This document shows, piece by piece, positions 22,379 through 35,196 of a DNA stretch of 64,000 nucleotides. The position numbers and the translations under genes were made by a program. Origin of the DNA: Balanoglossus misakiensis (taxonomy: Eukaryota; Hemichordata); assembly GCA_040954595.2 (NCBI GenBank), contig CM082584.2, positions 4,340,001 through 4,404,000 of the forward strand, given 5' to 3'. Under the pieces are notes generated by a model. It saw nothing but the letters and a program-made list of their open reading frames with translations. It was not told where the DNA came from and ran no database searches. Numbering within the stretch: position 1 is the stretch's first letter; each line of letters starts with the position of its first letter.

Positions 22379-23872
22379 CAGAACACACCATTGGTTCGAA
22401 ATATAGTTATACACATTATATCACAATTTGGGATGCAAAATGAAAAAAAAAATATGAGAGTTCATCATTTTGATTTGTTATTCCATAAATTTGAACACTA
22501 TCAATCTTTATATATCGCCGTACCGTGTGCAGCGTCAATTTCTCATGTACATTGTATATTGTTACAACGTTGGCGACTGTTGTGTTTGAAGACGTCAATT
22601 TGTCTTTAACGTTACCATTTGAGAAAAATCCGACAGGGCAGTAAAATTCCATGACAAAATTTCAAAAACGGGTATACCCCTAATGAACCCCTTGGTTTGA
22701 AAAACGATTGATTTCCCATTTTTCTTATGTACCTTCATAATGCAATAGTCAACATTGGCAATGCCTTAGATATCTTCTGAAATTCAGTGTCTTGCAGCAT
22801 TTTTATCCAGTAATATAATTTATATCGGCGCATTTTGATTACCACCCGAAATCCCATCGTCCGCTCACACGGGTTGTTGCAAGACATTGGCGGGCGAAGA
22901 TGTTTCACGTTTCCGAATTGATAAAATAAATTTAAACTTGGACTCTGTCTCGGTTGTTGCATTGTCTTCGTTCACGTTTTTGTCATGAAAAGCGATCATA
23001 AATTACCAAACTGTTGAAAAATGCGCAGCAAACTAGACTGGGACTTATAAAACTTACCTGCAGTATGTCGACGTCGTCTTAGTACAAGTCAAATGAGACT
23101 TTGTTAACAATAGCACACGTTTTATGTACTAGTATCAGTGAGCAATAAATTATCTACGAACAATATGTATATTAATTATTATGTCACATACCCGATTGGT
23201 TACTCCGAAGGATCAACCATTTTATGTAGGGTATCCAAGATCGTTTTTATAGCCCTTTATTAGGAGGAAGTTGATGTAATTATATGTAAGTTTTTGTGGA
23301 CTTGACATTTAGAAAAGAGTTGTAAGTACAGGTTTTGAATTTCACCTGATATAAGATTAAATCAATTAAACGTGAAAGGTTAGTAATACTATAGACTAAA
23401 ATCCAGCTAAATTTGAAAACTTGCCATCCGTTGGTCCGGATTGGGGGTTGTCGTATTCAAATTAAGGCAGTCGATTCCATGGCTACATGTACAAACAAAT
23501 TAAACAGAAATTCCATGGAAACCATGTACACTACGTGCCTACAGATTGTACGCCAAGGTTTTAAATGACTGGTGCCAGGCTAGTAACAATATGGATGTAA
23601 ACAAAAACGAGGCAGTATGTGAAGTCAGTTTTATTTAGACCGTTAAATTAGACCGGGTCGCGTTTCACAGCTTAGACACCATGTAATATGCCTTGCTCCA
23701 TGTTAATCAAACAAGTAATAAAAAAATCGGGCGCAAAGGCCAAGTAGCCGACAAAATATGCAAATGATATGAAAGCTTCTATGATGATGATGGGGTGGGG
23801 GGGGGGGGCTAGTGGGAGTTGGAGTGGGAACTGCACGGGGCCCTGCCTGTTTGTAGTTAGTTGCAAAGTTAC
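22379..23872. repeat. L block 5
   Basis: Shares CCTTAGATATC, GTGGACTTGACAT and CCATGTAATATGCC with L block 4, so the two descend from a local duplication. One S monomer follows. Confidence 0.95.
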
Positions 23873-24268
23873 ATTTCTGTTCTTTGTTCCTGACTATGCT
23901 TTTCAATTGGAAACGTCGTATCACGATCGACGCTGTTATCAGAAAAGAAAACAATAGGAGCAACTTTGTACCCGGCACACCTATATTCCTTTGTGTAAAT
24001 TAGCTGTTTCCATGGTGCACTTTAAAAACAAAACAAAACAAAACATCACTCATATCTTTATTTTAAAATTTCGCTCAACAAGATTTCTTTGTTTTCTCAT
24101 TTTAGTAAAAACATTTCTGTTCTTTGTTCCTGACTATGCTTTTCAATTGGAAACGTCGTATCACGATCGACGCTGTTATCAGAAAAGAAAACAATAGGAG
24201 CAACTTTGTACCCGGCACACCTATATTCCTTTGTGTAAATTAGCTGTTTCCATGGTGCACTTTAAAAA

Positions 24269-25767
24269 CAGAACACACCATTGGTTCGAAATATAGTTAT
24301 ACACATTATATCACAATTTGGGATGCAAAATGAAAAAAAAAAAATGAGAGTTCATCATTTTGATTTGTTATTCCATAAATTTGAACACTATCAATCTTTA
24401 TATATCGCCGTACCGTGTGCAGCGTCAATTTCTCATGTACATTGTATATTGTTACAACGTTGGCGACTGTTGTGTTTGAAGACGTCAATTTGTCTTTAAC
24501 GTTACCATTTGAGAAAAATCCGACAGGGCAGTAAAATTCCATGACAAAATTTCAAAAACGGGTATACCCCTAATGAACCCCTTGGTTTGAAAAACGATTG
24601 ATTTCCCATTTTTCTTATGTACCTTCATAATGCAATAGTCAACATTGGCAATGCCTTGGATATCTTCTGAAATTCAGTGTCTTGCAGCATTTTTATCCAG
24701 TAATATAATTTATATCGGCGCATTTTGATTACCACCCGAAATCCCATCGTCCGCTCACACGGGTTGTTGCAAGACATTGGCGGGCGAAGATGTTTCACGT
24801 TTCCGAATTGATAAAATAAATTTAAACTTGGATTCTGTCTCGGTTGTTGCATTGTCTTCGTTCACGTTTTTGTCATGAAAAGCGATCATAAATTACCAAA
24901 CTGTTGAAAAATGCGCAGCAAACTAGACTGGGACTTATAAAACTTACCTGCAGTATGTCGACGTCGTCTTAGTACAAGTCAAATGAGACTTTGTTAACAA
25001 TAGCACACGTTTTATGTACTAGTATCAGTGAGCAATAAATTATCTACGAACAATATGTATATTAATTATTATGTCACATACCCGATTGGTTACTCCGAAG
25101 GATCAACCATTTTATGTAGGGTATCCAAGATCGTTTTTATAGCCCTTTATTAGGAGGAAGTTGATGTAATTATATGTAAGTTTTTGTGGAGTTGACATTT
25201 AGAAAAGAGTTGTAAGTACAGGTTTTGAATTTCACCTGATATAAGATTAAATCAATTAAACGTGAAAGGTTAGTAATACTATAGACTAAAATCCAGCTAA
25301 ATTTGAAAACTTGCCATCCGTTGGTCCGGATTGGGGGTTGTCGTATTCAAATTAAGGCAGTCGATTCCATGGCTACATTTACAAACAAATTAAACAGAAA
25401 TTCCATGGAAACCATGTACACTACGTGCCTACAGATTGTACGCCAAGGTTTTAAATGACTGGTGCCAGGCTAGTAACAATATGGATGTAAACAAAAACGA
25501 GGCAGTATGTGAAGTCAGTTTTATTTAGACCGTTAAATTAGACCGGGTCGCGTTTCACAGCTTAGACACCATGTCATATGCCTTGCTCCATGTTAATCAA
25601 ACAAGTAATTAAAAAATCGGGCGCAAAGGCCAAGTAGCCGATAAAATATGCAAATGATATGAAAGCTTCTATGATGATGATGGGGTGGGGGGGGGGGGGG
25701 GGGCTAGTGGGAGTTGGAGTGGGAACTGCACGGGGCCCTGCCTGTTTGTAGTTAGTTGCAAAGTTAC
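24269..25767. repeat. L block 6
   Basis: Diagnostic variants are an A-run reading straight into ATGAGAG (24331), CTACATTTACAAAC (25374), AGTAATTAAAAAATC (25611) and GCCGATAAAAT (25637), all shared with L block 8. GGATTCTGTC (24831) is private. Two S monomers follow. Confidence 0.95.
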
Positions 25768-26418
25768 ATTTCTGTTCTTTGTTCCTGACTATGCTTTTCA
25801 ATTGGAAACGTCGTATCACGATCGACGCTGTTATCAGAAAAGAAAACAATAGGAGCAACTTTGTACCCGGCACACCTATATTCCTTTGTGTAAATTAGCT
25901 GTTTCCATGGTGCACTTTAAAAACAAAACAAAACAAAACAAAACAAAACATCACTCATATCTTTATTTTAAAATTTCGCTCAACAAGATTTCTTTGTTTT
26001 CTCATTTTAGTAAAAACATTTCTGTTCTTTGTTCCTGACTATGCTTTTCAATTGGAAACGTCGTATCACGATCGACGCTGTTATCAGAAAAGAAAACAAT
26101 AGGAGCAACTTTGTACCCGGCACACCTATATTCCTTTGTGTAAATTAGCTGTTTCCATGGTGCACTTTAAAAACAAAACAAAACAAAACAAAACATCACT
26201 CATATCTTTATTTTAAAATTTCGCTCAACAAGATTTCTTTGTTTTCTCATTTTAGTAAAAACATTTCTGTTCTTTGTTCCTGACTATGCTTTTCAATTGG
26301 AAACGTCGTATCACGATCGACGCTGTTATCAGAAAAGAAAACAATAGGAGCAACTTTGTACCCGGCACACCTATATTCCTTTGTGTAAATTAGCTGTTTC
26401 CATGGTGCACTTTAAAAA

Positions 26419-27914
26419 CAGAACACACCATTGGTTCGAAATATAGTTATACACATTATATCACAATTTGGGATGCAAAATGAAAAAAAAAATATGAGAG
26501 TTCATCATTTTGATTTGTTATTCCATAAATTTGAACACTATCAATCTTTATATATCGCCGTACCGTGTGCAGCGTCAATTTCTCATGTACATTGTATATT
26601 GTTACAACGTTGGCGACTGTTGTGTTGGAAGACGTCAATTTGTCTTTAACGTTACCATTTGAGAAAAATCCGACAGGGCAGTAAAATTCCATGACAAAAT
26701 TTCAAAAACGGGTATACCCCTAATGAACCCCTTGGTTTGAAAAACGATTGATTTCCCATTTTTCTTATGTACCTTCATAATGCAATAGTCAACATTGGCA
26801 ATGCCTTGGATATCTTCTGAAATTCAGTGTCTTGCAGCATTTTTATCCAGTAATATAATTTATATCGGCGCATTTTGATTACCACCCGAAATCCCATCGT
26901 CCGCTCACACGGGTTGTTGCAAGACATTGGCGGGCGAAGATGTTTCACGTTTCCGAATTGATAAAATAAATTTAAACTTGGACTCTGTCTCGGTTGTTGC
27001 ATTGTCTTCGTTCACGTTTTTGTCATGAAAAGCGATCATAAATTACCAAACTGTTGAAAAATGCGCAGCAAACTAGACTGGGACTTATAAAACTTACCTG
27101 CAGTATGTCGACGTCGTCTTAGTACAAGTCAAATGAGACTTTGTTAACAATAGCACACGTTTTATGTACTAGTATCAGTGAGCAATAAATTATCTACGAA
27201 CAATATGTATATTAATTATTATGTCACATACCCGATTGGTTACTCCGAAGGATCAACCATTTTATGTAGGGTATCCAAGATCGTTTTTATAGCCCTTTAT
27301 TAGGAGGAAGTTGATGTAATTATATGTAAGTTTTTGTGGAGTTGACATTTAGAAAAGAGTTGTAAGTACAGGTTTTGAATTTCACCTGATATAAGATTAA
27401 ATCAATTAAACGCGAAAGGTTAGTAATACTATAGACTAAAATCCAGCTAAATTTGAAAACTTGCCATCCGTTGGTCCGGATTGGGGGTTGTCGTATTCAA
27501 ATTAAGGCAGTCGATTCCATGGCTACATGTACAAACAAATTAAACAGAAATTCCATGGAAACCATGTACACTACGTGCCTACAGATTGTACGCCAAGGTT
27601 TTAAATGACTGGTGCCAGGCTAGTAACAATATGGATGTAAACAAAAACGAGGCAGTATGTGAAGTCAGTTTTATTTAGACCGTTAAATTAGACCGGGTCG
27701 CGTTTCACAGCTTAGACACCATGTAATATGCCTTGCTCCATGTTAATCAAACAAGTAATAAAAAAATCGGGCGCAAAGGCCAAGTAGCCGACAAAATATG
27801 CAAATGATATGAAAGCTTCTATGATGATGATGGGGTGGGGGGGGGGTGGGCTAGAGGGAGTTGGAGTGGGAACTGCACGGGGCCCTGCCTGTTTGTAGTT
27901 AGTTGCAAAGTTAC
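26419..27914. repeat. L block 7
   Basis: Carries CGCGAAAGG (27411, shared with block 10), CCATGTAATATGCC (shared with blocks 4 and 5), a private GTGTTGGAAGACG (26621) and a T inside its G-tract (27847). One S monomer follows. Confidence 0.95.
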
Positions 27915-28325
27915 ATTTCTGTTCTTTGTTCCTGACTATGCTTTTCAATTAGAAACGTCGTATCACGATCGACGCTGTTATCAGAAAAGAAAACAATAGG
28001 AGCAACTTTGTACCCGGCACACCTATATTCCTTTGTGTAAATTAGCTGTTTCCATGGTGCACTTTAAAAACAAAACAAAACAAAACAAAACAAAACAAAA
28101 CATCACTCATATCTTTATTTTAAAATTTCGCTCAACAAGATTTCTTTGTTTTCTCATTTTAGTAAAAACATTTCTGTTCTTTGTTCCTGACTATGCTTTT
28201 CAATTGGAAACGTCGTATCACGATCGACGCTGTTATCAGAAAAGAAAACAATAGGAGCAACTTTGTACCCGGCACACCTATATTCCTTTGTGTAAATTAG
28301 CTGTTTCCATGGTGCACTTTAAAAA

Positions 28326-29818
28326 CAGAACACACCATTGGTTCGAAATATAGTTATACACATTATATCACAATTTGGGATGCAAAATGAAAAAAAAAAA
28401 ATGAGAGTTCATCATTTTGATTTGTTATTCCATAAATTTGAACACTATCAATCTTTATATATCGCCGTACCGTGTGCAGCGTCAATTTCTCATGTACATT
28501 GTATATTGTTACAACGTTGGCGACTGTTGTGTTTGAAGACGTCAATTTGTCTTTAACGTTACCATTTGAGAAAAATCCGACAGGGCAGTAAAATTCCATG
28601 ACAAAATTTCAAAAACGGGTATACCCCTAATGAACCCCTTGGTTTGAAAAACGATTGATTTCCCATTTTTCTTATGTACCTTCATAATGCAATAGTCAAC
28701 ATTGGCAATGCCTTGGATATCTTCTGAAATTCAGTGTCTTGCAGCATTTTTATCCAGTAATATAATTTATATCGGCGCATTTTGATTACCACCCGAAATC
28801 CCATCGTCCGCTCACACGGGTTGTTGCAAGACATTGGCGGGCGAAGATGTTTCACGTTTCCGAATTGATAAAATAAATTTAAACTTGGACTCTGTCTCGG
28901 TTGTTGCATTGTCTTCGTTCACGTTTTTGTCATGAAAAGCGATCATAAATTACCAAACTGTTGAAAAATGCGCAGCAAACTAGACTGGGACTTATAAAAC
29001 TTACCTGCAGTATGTCGACGTCGTCTTAGTACAAGTCAAATGAGACTTTGTTAACAATAGCACACGTTTTATGTACTAGTATCAGTGAGCAATAAATTAT
29101 CTACGAACAATATGTATATTAATTATTATGTCACATACCCGATTGGTTACTCCGAAGGATCAACCATTTTATGTAGGGTATCCAAGATCGTTTTTATAGC
29201 CCTTTATTAGGAGGAAGTTGATGTAATTATATGTAAGTTTTTGTGGAGTTGACATTTAGAAAAGAGTTGTAAGTACAGGTTTTGAATTTCACCTGATATA
29301 AGATTAAATCAATTAAACGTGAAAGGTTAGTAATACTATAGACTAAAATCCAGCTAAATTTGAAAACTTGCCATCCGTTGGTCCGGATTGGGGGTTGTCG
29401 TATTCAAATTAAGGCAGTCGATTCCATGGCTACATTTACAAACAAATTAAACAGAAATTCCATGGAAACCATGTACACTACGTGCCTACAGATTGTACGC
29501 CAAGGTTTTAAATGACTGGTGCCAGGCTAGTAACAATATGGATGTAAACAAAAACGAGGCAGTATGTGAAGTCAGTTTTATTTAGACCGTTAAATTAGAC
29601 CGGGTCGCGTTTCACAGCTTAGACACCATGTCATATGCCTTGCTCCATGTTAATCAAACAAGTAATTAAAAAATCGGGCGCAAAGGCCAAGTAGCCGATA
29701 AAATATGCAAATGATATGAAAGCTTCTATGATGATGATGGGGTGGGGGGGGGGGCTAGTGGGAGTTGGAGTGGGAACTGCACGGGGCCCTGCCTGTTTGT
29801 AGTTAGTTGCAAAGTTAC
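28326..29818. repeat. L block 8
   Basis: Near twin of L block 6: same A-run variant, CTACATTTACAAAC, AGTAATTAAAAAATC and GCCGATAAAAT. Two S monomers follow, as after block 6. Confidence 0.95.
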
Positions 29819-30469
29819 ATTTCTGTTCTTTGTTCCTGACTATGCTTTTCAATTGGAAACGTCGTATCACGATCGACGCTGTTATCAGAAAAGAAAACAA
29901 TAGGAGCAACTTTGTACCCGGCACACCTATATTCCTTTGTGTAAATTAGCTGTTTCCATGGTGCACTTTAAAAACAAAACAAAACAAAACAAAACAAAAC
30001 ATCACTCATATCTTTATTTTAAAATTTCGCTCAACAAGATTTCTTTGTTTTCTCATTTTAGTAAAAACATTTCTGTTCTTTGTTCCTGACTATGCTTTTC
30101 AATTGGAAACGTCGTATCACGATCGACGCTGTTATCAGAAAAGAAAACAATAGGAGCAACTTTGTACCCGGCACACCTATATTCCTTTGTGTAAATTAGC
30201 TGTTTCCATGGTGCACTTTAAAAACAAAACAAAACAAAACAAAACATCACTCATATCTTTATTTTAAAATTTCGCTCAACAAGATTTCTTTGTTTTCTCA
30301 TTTTAGTAAAAACATTTCTGTTCTTTGTTCCTGACTATGCTTTTCAATTGGAAACGTCGTATCACGATCGACGCTGTTATCAGAAAAGAAAACAATAGGA
30401 GCAACTTTGTACCCGGCACACCTATATTCCTTTGTGTAAATTAGCTGTTTCCATGGTGCACTTTAAAAA

Positions 30470-31963
30470 CAGAACACACCATTGGTTCGAAATATAGTTA
30501 TACACATTATATCACAATTTGGGATGCAAAATGAAAAAAAAAATATGAGAGTTCATCATTTTGATTTGTTATTCCATAAATTTGAACACTATCAATCTTT
30601 ATATATCGCCGTACCGTGTGCAGCGTCAATTTCTCATGTACATTGTATATTGTTACAACGTTGGCGACTGTTGTGTTTGAAGACGTCAATTTGTCTTTAA
30701 CGTTACCATTTGAGAAAAATCCGACAGGGCAGTAAAATTCCATGACAAAATTTCAAAAACGGGTATACCCCTAATGAACCCCTTGGTTTGAAAAACGATT
30801 GATTTCCCATTTTTCTTATGTACCTTCATAATGCAATAGTCAACATTGGCAATGCCTTAGATATCTTCTGAAATTCAGTGTCTTGCAGCATTTTTATCCA
30901 GTAATATAATTTATATCGGCGCATTTTGATTACCACCCGAAATCCCATCGTCCGCTCACACGGGTTGTTGCAAGACATTGGCGGGCGAAGATGTTTCACG
31001 TTTCCGAATTGATAAAATAAATTTAAACTTGGACTCTGTCTCGGTTGTTGCATTGTCTTCGTTCACGTTTTTGTCATGAAAAGCGATCATAAATTACCAA
31101 ACTGTTGAAAAATGCGCAGCAAACTAGACTGGGACTTATAAAACTTACCTGCAGTATGTCGACGTCGTCTTAGTACAAGTCAAATGAGACTTTGTTAACA
31201 ATAGCACACGTTTTATGTACTAGTATCAGTGAGCAATAAATTATCTACGAACAATATGTATATTAATTATTATGTCACATACCCGATTGGTTACTCCGAA
31301 GGATCAACCATTTTATGTAGGGTATCCAAGATCGTTTTTATAGCCCTTTATTAGGAGGAAGTTGATGTAATTATATGTAAGTTTTTGTGGAGTTGACATT
31401 TAGAAAAGAGTTGTAAGTACAGGTTTTGAATTTCACCTGATATAAGATTAAATCAATTAAACGTGAAAGGTTAGTAATACTATAGACTAAAATCCAGCTA
31501 AATTTGAAAACTTGCCATCCGTTGGTCCGGATTGGGGGTTGTCGTATTCAAATTAAGGCAGTCGATTCCATGGCTACATGTACAAACAAATTAAACAGAA
31601 ATTCCATGGAAACCATGTACACTACGTGCCTACAGATTGTACGCCAAGGTTTTAAATGACTGGTGCCAGGCTAGTAACAATATGGATGTAAACAAAAACG
31701 AGGCAGTATGTGAAGTCAGTTTTATTTAGACCGTTAAATTAGACCGGGTCGCGTTTCACAGCTTAGACACCATGTCATATGCCTTGCTCCATGTTAATCA
31801 AACAAGTAATAAAAAAATCGGGCGCAAAGGCCAAGTAGCCGACAAAATATGCAAATGATATGAAAGCTTCTATGATGATGATGGGGTGGGGGGGGGGGGC
31901 TAGTGGGAGTTGGAGTGGGAACTGCACGGGGCCCTGCCTGTTTGTAGTTAGTTGCAAAGTTAC
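30470..31963. repeat. L block 9
   Basis: Carries CCTTAGATATC like blocks 3-5. No S monomer separates it from block 10; only modules C and A lie between. Confidence 0.95.
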
Positions 31964-32119
31964 ATTTCTGTTCTTTGTTCCTGACTATGCTTTTCAATTG
32001 GAAACGTCGTATCACGATCGACGCTGTTATCAGAAAAGAAAACAATAGGAGCAACTTTGTACCCGGCACACCTATATTCCTTTGTGTAAATTAGCTGTTT
32101 CCATGGTGCACTTTAAAAA

Positions 32120-33385
32120 CAGAACACACCATTGGTTCGAAATATAGTTATACACATTATATCACAATTTGGGATGCAAAATGAAAAAAAATATATGAGA
32201 GTTCATCATTTTGATTTGTTATTCCATAAATTTGAACACTATCAATCTTTATATATCGCCGTACCGTGTGCAGCGTCAATTTCTCATGTACATTGTATAT
32301 TGTTACAACGTTGGCGACTGTTGTGTTTGATTACCACCCGAAATTTTGATTACCACCCGAAATCCCATCGTCCGCTCACACGGGTTGTTGCAAGACATTG
32401 GCGGGCGAAGATGTTTCACGTTTCCGAATTGATAAAATAAATTTAAACTTGGACTCTGTCTCGGTTGTTGCATTGTCTTCGTTCACGTTTTTGTCATGAA
32501 AAGCGATCATAAATTACCAAACTGTTGAAAAATGCGCAGCAAACTAGACTGGGACTTATAAAACTTACCTGCAGTATGTCGACGTCGTCTTAGTACAAGT
32601 CAAATGAGACTTTGTTAACAATAGCACACGTTTTATGTACTAGTATCAGTGAGCAATAAATTATCTACGAACAATATGTATATTAATTATTATGTCACAT
32701 ACCCGATTGGTTACTCCGAAGGATCAACCATTTTATGTAGGGTATCCAAGATCGTTTTTATAGCCCTTTATTAGGAGGAAGTTGATGTAATTATATGTAA
32801 GTTTTTGTGGAGTTGACATTTAGAAAAGAGTTGTAAGTACAGGTTTTGAATTTCACCTGATATAAGATTAAATCAATTAAACGCGAAAGGTTAGTAATAC
32901 TATAGACTAAAATCCAGCTAAATTTGAAAACTTGCCATCCGTTGGTCCGGATTGGGGGTTGTCGTATTCAAATTAAGGCAGTCGATTCCATGGCTACATT
33001 TACAAACAAATTAAACAGAAATTCCATGGAAACCATGTACACTACGTGCCTACAGATTGTACGCCAAGGTTTTAAATGACTGGTGCCAGGCTAGTAACAA
33101 TATGGATGTAAACAAAAACGAGGCAGTATGTGAAGTCAGTTTTATTTAGACCGTTAAATTAGACCGGGTCGCGTTTCACAGCTTAGACACCATGTCATAT
33201 GCCTTGCTCCATGTTAATCAAACAAGTAATTAAAAAATCGGGCGCAAAGGCCAAGTAGCCGACAAAATATGCAAATGATATGAAAGCTTCTATGATGATG
33301 ATGGGGTGGGGGGGGGGGGGGCTAGTGGGAGTTGGAGTGGGAACTGCACGGGGCCCTGCCTGTTTGTAGTTAGTTGCAAAGTTAC
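32120..33385. repeat. L block 10, internally deleted
   Basis: About 230 bp are missing after GACTGTTGTGTTTGA (32332). At the junction GATTACCACCCGAAAT occurs twice, 32329 and 32347, while other blocks have it once. It shares CGCGAAAGG with block 7 and CTACATTTACAAAC with blocks 6 and 8. No S monomer follows. Confidence 0.95.
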
Positions 33386-33541
33386 ATTTCTGTTCTTTGT
33401 TCCTGACTATGCTTTTCAATTGGAAACGTCGTATCACGATCGACGCTGTTATCAGAAAAGAAAACAATAGGAGCAACTTTGTACCCGGCACACCTATATT
33501 CCTTTGTGTAAATTAGCTGTTTCCATGGTGCACTTTAAAAA

Positions 33542-35040
33542 CAGAACACACCATTGGTTCGAAATATAGTTATACACATTATATCACAATTTGGGATGCA
33601 AAATGAAAAAAAAAATATGAGAGTTCATCATTTTGATTTGTTATTCCATAAATTTGAACACTATCAATCTTTATATATCGCCGTACCGTGTGCGGCGTCA
33701 ATTTCTCATGTACATTGTATATTGTTACAACGTTGGCGACTGTTGTGTTTGAAGACGTCAATTTGTCTTTAACGTTACCATTTGAGAAAAATCCGACAGG
33801 GCAGTAAAATTCCATGACAAAATTTCCAAAACGGGTATACCCCTAATGAACCCCTTGGTTTGAAAAACGATTGATTTCCCATTTTTCTTATGTACCTTCA
33901 TAATGCAATAGTCAACATTGGCAATGCCTTGGATATCTTCTGAAATTCAGTGTCTTGCAGCATTTTTATCCAGTAATATAATTTATATCGGCGCATTTTG
34001 ATTACCACCCGAAATCCCATCGTCCGCTCACAAGGGTTGTTGCAAGACATTGGCGGGCGAAGATGTTTCACGTTTCCGAATTGATAAAATAAATTTAAAC
34101 TTGGACTCTGTCTCGGTTGTTGCATTGTCTTCGTTCACGTTTTTGTCATGAAAAGCGATCATAAATTACCAAACTGTTGAAAAATGCGCAGCAAACTAGA
34201 CTGGGACTTATAAAACTTACCTGCAGTATGTCGACGTCGTCTTAGTACAAGTCAAATGAGACTTTGTTAACAATAGCACACGTTTTATGTACTAGTATCA
34301 GTGAGCAATAAATTATCTACGAACAATATGTATATTAATTATTATGTCACATACCCGATTGGTTACTCCGAAGGATCAACCATTTTATGTAGGGTATCCA
34401 AGATCGTTTTTATAGCCCTTTATTAGGAGGAAGTTGATGTAATTATATGTAAGTTTTTGTGGAGTTGACATTTAGAAAAGAGTTGTAAGTACAGGTTTTG
34501 AATTTCACCTGATATAAGATTAAATCAATTAAACGTGAAAGGTTAGTAATACTATAGACTAAAATCCAGCTAAATTTGAAAACTTGCCATCCGTTGGTCC
34601 GGATTGGGGGTTGTCGTATTCAAATTAAGGCAGTCGATTCCATGGCTACATGTACAAACAAATTAAACAGAAATTCCATGGAAACCATGTACACTACGTG
34701 CCTACAGATTGTACGCCAAGGTTTTAAATGACTGGTGCCAGGCTAGTAACAATATGGATGTAAACAAAAACGAGGCAGTATGTGAAGTCAGTTTTATTTA
34801 GACCGTTAAATTAGACCGGGTCGCGTTTCACAGCTTAGACACCATGTCATATGCCTTGCTCCATGTTAATCAAACAAGTAATTAAAAAATCGGGCGCAAA
34901 GGCCAAGTAGCCGACAAAATATGCAAATGATATGAAAGCTTCTATGATGATGATGGGGTGGGGGGGGGGGGGGGGGCTAGTGGGAGTTGGAGTGGGAACT
35001 GCACGGGGCCCTGCCTGTTTGTAGTTAGTTGCAAAGTTAC
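33542..35040. repeat. L block 11
   Basis: Carries TGTGCGGCGTC (33691), TTTCCAAAACGGG (33823) and CACAAGGGTTG (34030), all shared only with block 12. No S monomer follows. Confidence 0.95.
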
Positions 35041-35196
35041 ATTTCTGTTCTTTGTTCCTGACTATGCTTTTCAATTGGAAACGTCGTATCACGATCGACG
35101 CTGTTATCAGAAAAGAAAACAATAGGAGCAACTTTGTACCCGGCACACCTATATTCCTTTGTGTAAATTAGCTGTTTCCATGGTGCACTTTAAAAA

